The notes below the pieces were generated by a model that saw only the letters and a program-made list of their open reading frames with translations, did not search any database and was not told where the DNA came from. Positions 11,117 to 23,881 of a stretch of 64,000 nt of DNA are shown here, piece by piece (position 1 is the first letter of the stretch; each line of letters starts with the position of its first letter). Source of the stretch: Solanum dulcamara (lineage: Eukaryota; Streptophyta; Magnoliopsida; Solanales; Solanaceae); NCBI RefSeq assembly GCF_947179165.1, contig NC_077243.1:50735001-50799000 (forward strand), given 5' to 3'. A program made the translations under genes and the position numbers.

Positions 11117-12644
11117 ACCCTTCACTCCTCATAGTTATTTCCTAAAATTAGAACAAGGTTTCAAGAGGAGAAATGTTAGGGTTCCAAGAGCATTCATCAA
11201 ATTCTTCAAGATTCACTGAGAACTTTGTTCTTCCAGGTATGTAGGGCTACTTAGAGTGTTGGAATAAGTTCGTCCTCTGCCTTACATCTAAATTTGGTCA
11301 GTAGAAAATTAACTTAGGGTTGTAATCCAATTTAGTAGAAGATTTTTGTATTGAAATTGTATTCATTCTATTAAATTTTGAGTATTATTATTGCGCATAT
11401 GTTTCTATATATGAAATCATGATTTTTCTTGGACTATAGTTCACGATTATTCCTCATATGGACCCTACACTAGTGAGAACTTAAATTGTTGCATTGTTTT
11501 AAATTATGCATGATTTTCAGAGTTTCAGTAAACTAAAGCTTTTACATTTAGAATGAGTTTGATAAATACAATTGATTTAAATGTATTTACTAAGTTTGAT
11601 AAAGTATGTTTATTGTAATAGAGAATATAATGAGTTTGAGAAAGAGTTGAGTTCGATCGAGTTAGGTTCAATGAGACTTAAAGAGATATTTTGAGTATTT
11701 TACTCATATTTAATATATGAGCATTATTACATATTCTTGGGAGTAGCAATGAGAACTACTATAGTAAAATATTAAACAACTCAAACCTTGTAAACTACAT
11801 AGCAAGAGTAAAATAGGTTCGTACAATTCGTTCAAGCGACTCCTCACTTCAGTCCCTGATAACGACTTTTTTATGGATCCATGAGTTGAGTTTGCATTCC
11901 TTATCCTTGCAAGGTAATGGATGACTCTGGGAAGGTGAGAAGCGTGATGTATCATCACGACACTCATAGTGATGATTGTCCATTAGAGAAACTTTCCAAA
12001 ATAAGAAAAATACTACTTTTACTTTTAGTTGCATTTATCGTCTTATTTTTGTAAAGCCTTGAGACTACCAAACTTTCATGTTTTACTTCAGTCAAGTTAT
12101 TTTCAGTATTTCTTTTTACGAGTATCTAGTTAAGTTACTTGTCTATTCAATCATTTTACATACCGTACATTCAATATACCAATGTCTTTTGATTCTGTAT
12201 CTTTTTACAATGCTGATAGATGTGTTAGAGATCATCAACATACACTTAGTTGAAGATCACAATTCATCAGCCTTAGGTTAGAACCATTGCTTTTGGAGGA
12301 CTACTTTACAGGTTATTTCTTCCATTATTAGTAGTTTTTTTGAGTTAGCCGTTGGATTATCCTAACACCTCTTCTAAGTTATCTAGAGGCTTCATAGACA
12401 GAGAAGAGAGTCATTTTCATGTTTTAGTATTTTTGTTTAAATGTTGATTTCTTTTTTATATATTCAGAATATTTTTTAGATTGAGAGTAGAATTTTATTC
12501 CTTTCATGTCCATCTTACTAAGATTTTACTATTAAGTTAAGTCTTCAGCTAATTTAGTAAGCCAGGCCAAGGGGTCTGTTGGGACTAGAAATGGTTTCCT
12601 AGTGCCAAACATGCCTAAGATGTAGACTCGGGGTGTGAAACATT

Positions 12645-12700
12645 TGGTATCAGAGCAAAAAGTTTAAGAGTTCCAGGTTGTATATGAAGTCGTGTCTAGT
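12645..12700 (+). other. Primer binding site and truncated leader, element II
   Basis: TGGTATCAGAGC at 12645-12656, two bases after the LTR end. About 44 bp of leader remain (containing GTCGTGTCTAGTAT, shared with other leaders) before the sequence turns into the opposite-strand integrase of element III at about 12700. Confidence 0.8.
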
Positions 12701-13640
12701 ATAGTCCTTTCATGGGAGACACATTGAGGAACGCCCATTCACTATCCTGAAACTCTAAGTGTCGACGTCGATTATCTACATATGATTTCTGTCGACTTTG
12801 GGCTACCTATAATCTCTCCTCAATGAGCTTCACTTTATCAACAACCTCCTGAATCATATCTAGGCCTATTAGCTTGGTCTCACTGACCTCAAATCAGCCA
12901 ATAAGTGATCTGCACTTCCTCATATACAAAGCTTCATACAGTGCTATCTGAATACTCGAATGGTATTTTTATTATAGGTGAACTTAATAACTGGCAAATG
13001 ATCATCCCAGCTACCCTGAAAATCCATAACACAGGACCATAACATGTCTTGTAGCATTTGAATGGTACGCTCGACCTGTCCATCAGTATAAGGATGGGAT
13101 GCCATGCTGAGACTCACTTGTGTCCCCAATCCCTCCTGGAAGGATCTCCAGAAGTTAGCTGTGAACTAGGCTCCTCTATTAGAGATAATAGTTGTGGGAA
13201 CCCCGTGAAGTCTCACTATCTCCTTAACGTACAACCTGTCATAATCCTTATCTGAATATGTAGTCCTAACCGAAAGAAAGTGGGAGGATTTTGTCAGCTT
13301 ATCAACGATGACCCAAACAGATTCATATTTTTGCAGAGTGCGAGATAAACTTGTGATGAAGTCCATATTAATTACCTCCCACTTCCAGATTGGAACCTCC
13401 ATCTCTTGTAATAGTCCTGTAGGCTTCTGGTGTTCGACCTTAACCTGTTGACAATTCAGACACTGAGCAACAAACTCTGCTATATCTTTCTTCATGCCAT
13501 CCAACCAGTACAAGCATCTGTGGTTATGATACATCTTTATTAACCCTGGATGAATAGAATAACAGTCATAGTGTGCCTCTCCCATCACTTGTTGTCGTAA
13601 CCCTACAATATTAAGTACACATAATCTACCTTTGTACCAT
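12701..13640 (-). pseudogene. Integrase of element III
   Basis: Long open piece 13588-13166: zinc finger with EAHYD, SIHPG and CLNCQQ (HHCC complete), then WEVINMDF with the first catalytic Asp. The second catalytic Asp is lost: IISNRGA (Asn codon 13178-13180), followed by a TAG at 13166-13168. The catalytic Glu is kept (DGQVERTIQ). The C-terminal reading runs through RQKSYVDNRRRHLEF and ends at FLNVSPMKG near 12703, where the element is cut. Integrase would join retrotransposon DNA to the chromosome; this copy lacks a metal-binding residue and its tail. Confidence 0.88.
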
Positions 13641-13739
13641 AGTACCCCATCAGGTGCAATCTCAAATGGGGTCTCTTCCTTTTGAAGAGCTTCATCCCTA
13701 TGATGTACAAGGGTAGGGTCCTCGTACTGGTGATACTTT

Positions 13740-15110
13740 ATCTCTTATATGATAGAGGAATCAATAATTCCCCGAATAGAAACCCCGCCGTTATCAGAAT
13801 TGGCCAAACGGACTCCCAAATTAGCTAACTGGCAAATCTCACGGGCTATCTCCTTCTGCTCTGGTTGCACGTCTGCAAAACTACCCATATATATATGGCT
13901 AAGTGCATGTGCTACAACATTTGCTTTCCCTCAGTGGTATATATTGTCAATATCATAGTCCTTCAACAACTCTAGCCACCGTCGCTGTCGTAAATTCAGC
14001 TCCTTCTACTTAAAGATGTACTAGAGGATCTTATGATCCATATAAATGTCAACATGCATGCCATATACATAATGTCTCAATATTTTTAGAGCATGGATCA
14101 CCGCTGCTAACTCCAGATCATGGGTGGGATAATTCCTTTCATGCTTTCTGAGTTGTTGGGAGGCATAGGCTATAACTTTACCATGCTGCATCAGCATATA
14201 ACCTATTCTAACATCGGAAGTATCACAATAAATGACATGCCATCCGGTCTATCGGGAAGAGTTAGGACTCGGGCCGTAGTCAGTTTATCCTTCAGAAATT
14301 GGAAACTTCGCTCACAAGCATCGGTCTATTCGAACTTGGCTGCCTTCAGGGTTAGCCTCGTTAAAGGCACTGAGATTGAGGAAAACTTTTCTACGAACCT
14401 TCTTTAATACCCATCTAGCCCTAAAAAGTTGCGTACTTCAGTAAGTGTCATAGGTCTAAGCCAAGTCTTCGCCACCTTAATCTTCTGCGTATCTACTCGA
14501 ATGCCATCAGCTCCAACAATATGCCCCAAGAATTCTATTAAAGTCAACCAGAATTCCTATTTAGAGAACTTGGCATACAATTTCTAGTGCTGGAGCACCC
14601 TAAGTACCATTCTCAAGTGATCTGCATACTCCTCTTCTTATCGTGAGTAGACCAGAATATCATCAATCAATACAATCATGAACAAGTCCAGAAATAGCTT
14701 GAACACTCTGTTCATCAAATCCATAAATACTGCCAGAGCATTGGTCAACCCAAAAGACATCACTCTAAACTCGTAATGTACGTATCATCTTCTGAATGTA
14801 GTCTTCGGAATGTCCGTCTCCTTTACCCATACCTGGTGATATCCTGACTGCAAGTCTATCTTCGAGAAATACTTAGCACCTTGCAACTGGTCAAATAAAT
14901 CATCAATCCTAGGGAGGGAATACCTATTCTTTATTATTGCTTTATTTAACTGCCTATAATCAATACACATTCGCAGCGACCCATCCTTCTTTATTATAAA
15001 TAATACCGATGCTCTCCAAGGTGATGTACTAGGCCTTATGAAGCCCTTTTCTAATAAATCTTCCAGTTGCTCCTTCAATTCCTTCAGTTGGTAGGTGCAA
15101 TTCTATAAGG
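13740..15110 (-). pseudogene. Reverse transcriptase and RNase H of element III
   Basis: Open piece 15078-14785 covers the fingers and palm start: [41 protein letters not shown] and [12 protein letters not shown]. Further on, the catalytic box reads [11 protein letters not shown] (near 14660) with both Asp kept, then a stop where a residue is expected. FLGH, then VRNFLGLDGY and the thumb/connection segment, can be read to about 14330. RNase H (about 14330-13740) is heavily broken by stops. The order gag, protease, RT, RNase H, integrase fixes this as Ty3/gypsy. Confidence 0.85.
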
Positions 15111-15191
15111 AGGAATAGATATTGGTTGTGTTTGGTAATATATCTATAGAGAACTCTATCTCCCACTCAGGCGAAAGGCCTGGGAGTTCAT

Positions 15192-15759
15192 CTAGGAATA
15201 TATCGGAAACTCGCTAACCACCAGAACTGGCTGAATAGTCAATGCCTCTATCTTCAGGTCGTGTACCCATACCAGATGATAAATATAGCCTTTTCTGACC
15301 ATCTTCCTTGCCTTGAGGTATGAAATAAACTTGCCCCACGGTGATGCTGTATTTCCCATCCACTTTATATTTGGCTCTCTTGGGAACTGAAATTGGACTA
15401 TCTTGGCTCGACAGTCAATGTTAGAGTAACAAGAAGCTAACCAATCCATACCCATAATAACATCAAACTCAGTCATAGCTAGCTCTATCAGATCTGCCTT
15501 AGTGCAACGATTATATATGTTCACTATACAATCTCTATATACTTGTCTTGCTATAACAAAATTTCCTATTGGTGTAGCTACCTCAAATAGTTCTATCGAT
15601 TTAGGTTTTATCCCAATTCTACTAGCAACAAGTGGGGAAATATATGATAATGTGGAGCCTGGGTCTATCAATACATACATATCTTGAGAGAAAATTGATA
15701 GCATACCTATAACCACATTAGGTGACGCCTCCTACTCCTGTCTAGTAGCCAAAGCATAT
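15192..15759 (-). pseudogene. Aspartic protease region of element III
   Basis: Open piece 15716-15192. MLSIFSQDMYVLIDPGSTLSYISP contains the single active-site motif D-P-G-S of retroelement pepsin-like proteases, and later MTEFDVIMGMDWL is typical of the family. The reading runs on into the linker before reverse transcriptase (YIYHLVWVHDL). The protease would cut the Gag-Pol polyprotein. A TAG at the junction with gag and later frame breaks disable it. Confidence 0.85.
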
Positions 15760-17156
15760 ATGCAGTTCGATAGACCGCTGGAACTAGAAGCTCCACCATG
15801 ACCTATACCATGTCCTGCCGGTGCCTATAAACCCTGCCACATAGGGTGCATAACCACAAAAGAAGATGAACTAGCAACTGATCTGGTAGGCTGAGCCGCA
15901 CCACCTAGATTTGCTCCATAGGGACATTCCCTCTAAATATGGCCTTGATAGACACAACTAAAACAAGGACTAGTAGAAAGGCAAAACTCTCCAAAATAGG
16001 ACTTACCACACCAAGAGCACTAAGGCAAAGGTGGCCTCGGCTGACTCGGAGCCCTAGGCATCTGTGAAGCTGAAGCCTTGGAGCTCTGACCAGCTCCTGA
16101 ATACCCGGTATTATCGTATCTCCTACCAGCGAACTGTGGGCGTGCACTCTGTGCTGGCTAAGAGGAATATCTATTATGCCATTGTTGAGGCTGCCTTCCT
16201 CAAAATTCACTTAGATGGCCAACTGACCTAGCTGTCTTATGATGGCCTCTATCATAGTCTCTATCGGGCTGATGGCCCCTATATTGATCTTCCATCCCCT
16301 GGGCATACGCCTGCAACCAAGAAATATCCATCTTTTGATGGGAGGCCATTACCATACAACTATCAACTAGATAACGATCCAACCACATCACATATTGATG
16401 CATCCTATCAGTCATATCAACTATAACAACAGGTGCATATATGGCCAATGAATCGAACTCGAGACTATAATCCTGAATGCTCCTGCCATTCTGCCTCAGA
16501 TGTAAAAATTTATCGACTCTGGATCGTCTCATCTCTGGAGGTAGTAAATGGCCAAGGAAAGCCTCTACGAACTCATCCCACACTACTAGAGGAGAATCTA
16601 TGCCCCTAGACATCTCCCACGACTCATACTAGTTGACAGCTACGTCCCACAGTAGATACAAAGCTAAGTCAACAGACTCAGTCTCACAAGCCTTGATTAG
16701 TCTCAGCGTACGATGCATCTATCTAACAAACTCCTGTGGGTCATCTTCGGGCTTCGACCCAAAAAATTCTGGAGGGTTATAACTCAGGAAGTCATGAGCC
16801 CTCAAACTGTCATATCTATCTGCCTGGTCAACCCCTAGTCCATGCCTGCGAGACTATCTTGCCGCTAATCTGGTAAGGAACTTAACAATATCTCTCATAG
16901 CTCTATCCTCCACCCCTAGCTGAGGAGCTGAAGGTTCAGGTGCTGGGTCCTCGATAACTGGCGGTGGAGCCGCCCCTTGGCCTAGAGCTGTCGCTATCCT
17001 AGGTTCCTCTAGAAGTTGCGGTGTAGCAGAGCTCGCAGACTAGAGCACAACATCAGGCATAATCTGGGCACAAGCTCTAGTGACTCTCCTAGCCTGGCTA
17101 GTTTCTCCAGTTTTCTATTTGCCCTTCTGGGTAGCTGTCGCTTTCTTCAAAGGCAT
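15760..17156 (-). pseudogene. gag of element III
   Basis: ATG at 17156 (MPLKKATATQKGK, then a stop). The capsid part reads FLSYNPPEFFGSKPEDDPQEFV and, in the same frame, the open piece 16613-16200 with WDEFVEAFLGHLLPP and HLRQNGRSIQDY. A frame change leads to the nucleocapsid, where a zinc knuckle CFSCVYQGHI-stop-REC (C-X2-C-X4-H-X4-C spacing) has a TAG inside it. Gag builds the particle and binds RNA; this one is interrupted at least five times. Confidence 0.85.
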
Positions 17157-17356
17157 AGTTGTAAACATAATCGTCTGATAGAAAATAAATCATCCTAATA
17201 ATATAGCACCATCGTACGATCTAAGATAAGAAGGAAAGATGACATCCTAAATATCCTATAACTTCCTTTTTATATATGTGGAGCACAACCTACCGATAAC
17301 AAGACTCTACTAGACATGATCTGTAGACACTCTGAGGATAAACTGCTCTAATACCA
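17157..17356 (-). other. Leader and primer binding site of element III
   Basis: The primer binding site is TGGTATTAGAGC (17356-17345, one mismatch), 4 bp from the LTR. The leader shares CTAGTAGAGTC with the leader of element VI. A CAG after TTTTCTAT (17175-17177) precedes the gag ATG by 19 nt. Confidence 0.8.
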
Positions 17357-17360
17357 GTTT

Positions 17361-20300
17361 TGTCATGACCCAACCCTGTAGGCTGTGACTGGTACCCTGC
17401 ATAGACACCCATATACATATTCTTTAACTATATGTTCATTTAACATCAAACGGTGCTAAGGATGTTATAATGACCAAACCATGGTCTCGGGACCGTCATA
17501 TAAGTATTCATATAAATGCAAACCGACAAGGCTGCTACCACAATCATGATAATATCTGCAAGCCGATGAGGCTGCTGTAAAAAATAATAGTATTCGCATA
17601 CTGATATTACACACCCAATTGATCATGTTTGAATATGACCCACACATATGTCCACAGACCTCTAAGAATTTCAACAGTATAATATGACGGGACAGGGCCC
17701 TATCATACCCTTAGTTAACATATTTATATATTTAGATTAGAAAACATCTATACCAAATCTGGGCTTCGAAACAACGGAACTCTCCAAGATAGCAAGAGGG
17801 AAGTCTTAAGCTAGCAGCTCACCAAAATGAGTATCTACATCTGCGGGCATGAAATACAGCTTCCCCGAAGAAAGGGGGTCAATACGGAATATGTACCGAA
17901 CATGTAAAGCATGCAATACTGTAAATGGATCATAATTGAAATATGGAGTACAGTAAATGTGTCCAATATCCAGAATGCCAAAACACTTGCCTTTGTACAT
18001 AATCATATTTGTCAATAACATATATCATATGCATGTATATATATCGTACCCGACCCTTAATGAGGGACTCGGTGAATAAGGTCATCATATGCCCTCCTGG
18101 ACGCCATATCATATCATCATATATTCATACCATCATATCATCATATCCGTCTAGTGAGGGACTCGGTGAACAATGCATTTAGATTATGCACGAATACATA
18201 CCTAGCCTAGGACTCAGTGAAAGATACATTAAGGTATGAAAGAGTAGAGTAGTGAGTAACCATATACATTTAAATCATCATTTGAGACTCAATAGAATAA
18301 TTAAAATGAACCATCATTTAAAAATTAAGACAATATTCATTTCAAGTAACCTTCGATTGCCATTATAAATCATGCAAAATATGAATTATACTATACCATG
18401 AATTGTACTAAAATATGAATTTTACCAACTAGGATGGATGGAATCATACATATGGGTCAATACATAAGGATATAAATTATAGAAATTAGGAACATTAGCC
18501 TTCCTAGTATATCTAAGAATAAGAGCTTTGTCGGAATCTTATACATTCATCATCCGTTTGTTTCATAAGATCATGCCAAAAGAAAGGAATGTTAGATTTA
18601 CATACCTTTAGCGCTTATTATTCTCACAATATATATAATCTTCCCAATAATACTTGAACCTATATTAAGATGCCAACAACTACGATTAAGCTACGGGGAG
18701 ATTCAAAACATATTCTAACTTTAGTAATTCCTTTCTAGATGTTTAGACGACGTTTTCTATTATATCCAAATCAACTACATACAACCAACCAAACATCAAT
18801 AATTACATGTTCAATACCAATCTGGAAAGCCCACACAATATTCCAAACAGTCCACATTCACAACATACAATAATGATTCACATACGGCTACTACATTCTC
18901 AAGTTACTTCTATAGTTCGTAGCCTTAACGTTTGCATGTAAGAGCTTATAACAGCCCATCCAACATACAAAATTATGTATAGTATTAACTATAATTAATT
19001 TGTTTTCCAACTTGATGAAAACAACAAGTCCAAAACAGTCTATTACTACAACACGTCCAAAACAGTCCAATAAAATATCCAAACTAATCCCTAAACAATT
19101 CTCGGAATTCTTGCAAATGTTTACGAACATACTAACCAAACCACATATGATTATTACACATTATTTCATATCTTATTTTCATATAATTTCAGTAGGTTAT
19201 GACCAGCTATCCACACGATAAGTACAATATCAATTCATACGCAACTAAGCTACATCGTCTTTTATATAATCCTTACAACAACTCACAAACGACTTTAGTT
19301 TCAACTCCAATCATTATAAACCTTCATTTCCATAATAAGATTCATGATTATAATAATCAAAATATCAAGTAAAAATAGTTCACTAACTTTCTCACAAAAC
19401 AGTCCACACACGGTTTCCACATGCTTCAACATCACTCACATAGAATTTTAGATTCAATTATTTTCATAATAACACAACTTCACCTATAACCTTCCAATTC
19501 TTTTCATTCTTTTTACAATAAGATATATGATAGTAAATACCATAATTATTAAAGAAAATCAGTCCATCCATGCCACTAAAATAGTCCACATAGCCACAAC
19601 AATATTCCAATACGAACGTTCACGATTTTATGCATGCAATTCATGTTTATCAAGTTATATCCATACTTCAACACCAACACCTATAAACTCATGGTTATTA
19701 TAATTTTCCCACATCAAAATACATTATTTCATGCATACAACTTATATTTATACATCTACATCACCCTTGATACATGAAAAAGAAAGTTAGATATCACCTT
19801 GACAACTTGACTTTTCAACTTGGCTAGAGTTTGTGAATTGTAATAAAAATGGTTCTTGTTGATTCAATGAATATATTCACGTTTCTAGGGACCTTCCAAG
19901 GGTTGAAACACCTTAGAAAATAATTTTTGGATCAAGACTCAAAGAGCTCAAAAATCAGCCCCTTTGGCCAAGACTCTCTCTCTAGGTTCTAAGTTATCTT
20001 TCTTTGTGTTGTGTACTTTAAATGAATGTATTTTCTGATATACTTAGTCATATTTTGGTTAAAATATGATGCCTAAAAGGTATCCACATTCTCCACTCAA
20101 TACAATGAGTCACTCCATTAACTTTACACAAAAAATTCATTCTTTTTCTCCTACTTTCGGCTAGGTGTTGGATGAATTGTCCATATTTGTCTCCTTTCTT
20201 CTTTCTTTTCAATTGTTTACAAGACAATTGCTTTTGTAGTTGATGATTCATACATTAACCCTTGTCTATTGTAATCATACAAGATGGATGATTAATATTT

Positions 20301-20787
20301 AATGTAAAATGATTCCTCTACCTTGTGATGTCTTCATAAAATAATGCATGCTTTTATAAAGTAATGGATGCTCCAATATTCAATTGCATGCTTCAACTTT
20401 TTCTCCTCTAATTTTCAGCTATCTTGGACGACTTTATATGCATATTTCTCCCAATTTAATTGTCCCCAATATAATGAAAATGTAGTGGATGAATCAACAT
20501 TAAATGCATATTTGTATGTCTTCCATAATAGCCTTATTTTAGATGACTTGAAGTCATCTTTTGGACCTTGCACATTGATGTTCCTTCTTGGTTCATTGTT
20601 GTCCCAATTTGTTTTGTTTTTTTTTACTTAACACAACAATTAAGTAATTCCTAATCTCCAATAACATTTTTATACTAAGTAAAATTTATAACCAATTAGT
20701 TCTAGTTTAGAAATTAATAATCTGAGGTTTCTATCTCACATTGATTCCTTCTCAAATAACTTGATGTATAAAATACGGGGTCTAACA
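17361..20787 (-). repeat. 5' LTR of element III (group C, 3.4 kb)
   Basis: Minus strand: begins TGTTAGACCCCGTA at 20787 and ends GGGTTGGGTCATGACA at 17361, the TG..CA of a complete LTR. It is AT-rich and non-coding. The part near the end carries GGGACTCGGT repeats (18050-18215) and the double hairpin (17863-17899). It abuts codons of element II at 20788, which marks the insertion edge. No internal nested element was recognised. Confidence 0.85.
17863..17899 (-). other. Double hairpin, element III LTR
   Basis: Element-sense TCGGTAC..GTATTGA (with wobble pairs), followed by CCCC-TTTCTTC-GGGG. Same arrangement as in solo LTR 1 and the LTRs of element VI. Confidence 0.5.
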
Positions 20788-22163
20788 GTTATGAATTTCT
20801 TGTTATGTCCTTTGGTTTGAATAACACTATCGTGACATTCATGGATTTCATAAACAAAGTGTTTAAATAGTATCTGGACATATTTTTTATCATGTTCATT
20901 GATGACATTTTGATGTACTCTAGAAATAAGGAAGAGCATACCAACCATCTAAAAATTGTCCTCCATAATCTTAAGGACCAAGAGTTATATGCTAAGTTTT
21001 CAATATGTAAATTTATCTTCCATCTGTGACATTGTTAGGCCTAATTATATCCTTTGAAGGTATCTGAGTTGATTCATAGAAGATAGAGACAGTTAAGAAT
21101 TGGCCAACACCCATATCACTAAATGACATAAGGAGTTTCTCTGGTTCGGCTGGTTACTACAGAAGGTTTATGGAGGGGTTCTCATAAATATCATCTCCAT
21201 TGACCAACTTTTCCTAGAAGAAGAGTAAGTTTCAATGGATTGAAGCTTGTGAAAAAAGCTTTCAAGAGTTGAAAAATAGATTGACTACTGCTGTAGTATT
21301 GTCCCTACCCAAAGGAACATATGTTTTTTTTGTTTACTATGATGCATCTAGAGTTGGAATTGGTTGTGTGTTGATGTAGAAAACTATATTCATAGGTATA
21401 CCTCCAGATAACTTAAAATCCATGAGAAAAATTATTCGACTCATAACCTCGAGTTGGAGGTAGTGGTTTTTTCTTTCAAGATATGGTGTGATTATCTCTA
21501 TGGTGTTCATGTGGATCTGTTTACTGATCACAAGCATTTTCATTATGTCTTCAGTTAGAAAGAGCTAAATCTAAGGCAGAAGATGTGGCTTAAGTTGCTC
21601 AAGGACTATGATATGGGCATTTTCTACCACCTATATAAAGCTAATGTTGTTATTGATTCTCTTAGAAGGTTATCCATAGGGAGTACCACTTTTGTTTGAG
21701 AGAGAAAATAAAGAATTGGCTAAGGATGTGCATAGACTTGCACATTTGGGAGTTCACCTTGTGGACTCAAATGAAAGTAGAGCTATTATTTAGAATAGGG
21801 CTGAATCATCACTAGTTGTAGAAGTGAAGGGGAAGCAAAACCAAGACTCTATCCTACTTTAGTTTAAGGAAGATATTCATAAGTAAAAGGTGATGGATTT
21901 TTCACAAGGGGGGTGTTCAGATATCAAAGTAGATTATGTGCTCCAAATATTGATGGTCTCCCAGATAGGATCATGGCAGAGGATGATAGCTCCAGGTATT
22001 TTATACTTCCGGGCTCTACCAAAATATATCATGACTTGAGAAAAGTCTACTGGCGGAATGGTATGAAGAGAGATATTACAGACTTTATGTCGAAGTGCCT
22101 GAATTATCAACAAGTAAAGGTTTATCCTCCTAATGTTAATGTCGAAGGTAATACTCCTTTCCA
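20788..22163 (+). pseudogene. Reverse transcriptase, RNase H and integrase stub of element II
   Basis: Starts inside the palm domain (YEFLVMSFGLNN) because element III removed the front. The catalytic box FIDDILMYS (20895-20921) is intact, followed by the connection region and RNase H with frameshifts. The integrase zinc finger is decayed (expected His and Cys changed: SSRYFILPGS, CLNYQQ). After QQVKV at about 22126 the reading jumps to YPPNVNVEGNTPF, the segment that lies beyond the integrase tail in element V. So about 1.2 kb with the whole integrase core is deleted. Confidence 0.82.
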
Positions 22164-22283
22164 TATCTCATATTTAGTGTCGACTCGTGTGTTTGAATGT
22201 TTTAGTTCTTACATTGCATTTATGCTTTAAGTAAATTCTTAGCTTGGTTATCATTCGAGGAAAATGATCCCAATGGGGAGATA
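22164..22283 (+). other. 3' untranslated region, hairpin and polypurine tract, element II
   Basis: TCATT-CGAGGAA-AATGA (22251-22267) is the local form of the AGGA hairpin, followed by CCCAATGGGGAGATA and the LTR start at 22284. Confidence 0.65.
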
Positions 22284-22990
22284 TGATAACACCCTAAAAT
22301 ATCTAACTTAGAGAAGTCCAAAAGGCCAGAGAAAAGGTTGAGTTTTGCACCCAGTGACTTCTTACACTTCCTACCTATGGCTTGTAGAAGCTTTTATAGA
22401 CCATAGGAGGGTTCGTTAGATTGAACATTGGATACTGTTTTATAAGGGTTAGGTCTACAAATTAAGTCTACATACTGCAGGAACTTCTACGGATAGTAGG
22501 CCTGACCCGTAGGCCAAGTGCTAAAACCCAATACACTAAGTATGTAGGATTAAGGGACCTTATGATCCGTAGAGGGGTCTACGGAGCATAAAAGGCCCCA
22601 TAGACCAAGTTCTTCAATACCCATCTCCATACCCTTTCCACGTCTAGTTTCTATAACCTGTTAAAAGGTCTACAGACCATAGAAGGTTTTGTAGACCCAA
22701 CTTTAGAAACTGACCCCTTAGTAGTTTTTTTAAGAGTGTACAGGATGACCCATAGGTGGGTCTACAGGCTGTAGAAGGTCCTATAGACACAAACATAAAA
22801 AAAACCTAGATTTTAAGGCACCTTCTATGAGAGGACTTCTATGGCTCGTATAATCTTTTACAGACTATAGATAGCACCTATAGACGACTTCTATCAGTTT
22901 TAATAAAAGGTATTTGGGTCTTTTCCACCCTTTTCCAGTCCAATTCTTCATGTGTTGGGACCAAAGTAAGACCCTTATCAGTATCAAATC
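22284..22990 (+). repeat. 3' LTR of element II, truncated
   Basis: Starts TGATAACACCC after the polypurine tract and is collinear with 7733-8428, including the CTACGG-type half palindromes. At about 22990 (after CTTATCAGTATCA) the sequence changes abruptly to LTR of the same group in the opposite orientation, so the last two thirds are missing. Confidence 0.82.
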
Positions 22991-23881
22991 AATAATCATC
23001 ACTATGAGCCTCATGATAATACAACATACTATTCACGTTGCCAAAGTCATCTATTACCTTGCTAAGGTAAAGGACACAAACTCAACTCATGAATCCATAA
23101 AAAAGTCTGTATTAGGAATTGAAGTGAGGAGTCACCTGAACTAATGGCACGATCCTATCCTATATTGGCTTTGTAGTATATGGTGTTTGAGTTGTCTAAA
23201 TTCTTTCCCAAATCAGTTCTCAATACTACTCCCAAAAATATGTATTAGTGTTCATATATTACTGTGAGTAAATACTCAAAATACATCTCTTTGTCTGATT
23301 AAACTTAACTCAGTCTGACATAACTTTTCTTAAACTTATGTATTCTCTTTTAAATCATGATTCTTTTTTAATCTCAGTAAATACATTAAAATTAACTCTT
23401 GTTTCTTAAACTCATTGTCAAAACAAAGTAATGCGTAAATGTTTTAGTTTATTCAAAACTCATAAAATCATGCATAATTTAAAGCAATGCAATTAGTTTA
23501 ACTTCTCAACTAATGTGGAGTCCATGGGAGGAATGATCATGAAATATAACTCAAGAAATTAGAATTTCCATATGGAAGATCATATACTCAATAATAATAT
23601 TTAGACAAATACTCAAAATATAGTAGAACAAATATCTCTCTTTATTCAAGAACTAAAAAACTCAGGTTGGAACCCTAGGTTAATCTTCTATTGATTAAAT
23701 TTAGATGTAGGGCATGAAAAAAACTTAGTTCAACACTCTAAGTAGCCTTATATACCTAGAAAAATGTTTTTCTTGGCAAAACTTGAAAAACTCATAGAAG
23801 ACACTTGAACACTAGCTTTTTCTCCTCTCCAATCCTTGCCCTAAGACCTTTAAGTGATTTTGAGGGGAAAAAGCTCGTACA
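22991..23881 (-). repeat. LTR of element V, distal part
   Basis: Minus-strand group A LTR, collinear with 3091-3900 of element I. It includes the donor-like CTAG|GTATAT at 23754-23759. It meets the truncated LTR of element II head on at about 22990, and the 5' LTR of element IV at 23882. Confidence 0.75.

Larger units (their letters stand above)
7733..12642 (+). repeat. 5' LTR of element II (about 2.2 kb plus nested solo LTR)
   Basis: The first 0.7 kb (to 8433) matches the 3' LTR at 22284-22990, and the rest (11112-12642) matches the minus-strand LTR of element I in reverse. A solo LTR interrupts it at 8434-11111. The U3 shows repeated CTACGGACC/GGTCTACAGACCGTAG half palindromes from about 7814 to 8300. 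The start is decayed (about 7733); the end reads GTGAAACA just before the primer binding site. Confidence 0.8.
12701..20787 (-). mobile_element. Element III, Ty3/gypsy group C, 3' LTR missing
   Basis: Minus-strand order: 5' LTR (20787-17361), primer binding site, leader, gag, protease, reverse transcriptase, RNase H, integrase. The integrase ends abruptly at about 12701, inside the C-terminal segment FLNVSPMKG, so the chromodomain-like tail, polypurine tract and 3' LTR are deleted. It is inserted in the pol gene of element II. The internal part is the most complete gag-to-integrase series in the window after element IX, but it is full of stops. Confidence 0.85.
7733..22990 (+). mobile_element. 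Element II, Ty3/gypsy group A, split by element III
   Basis: Plus-strand element in two parts: 5' LTR, primer binding site and short leader (7733-12700), then reverse transcriptase, RNase H and an integrase stub, polypurine tract and truncated 3' LTR (20788-22990). The gap holds element III in the opposite orientation. At 20787/20788 the III LTR end abuts the codons YEFLVMSFG directly, a clean insertion edge. At about 12700 both elements are truncated, so a deletion removed the other edge together with II gag, protease and the front of its reverse transcriptase. Confidence 0.8.
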
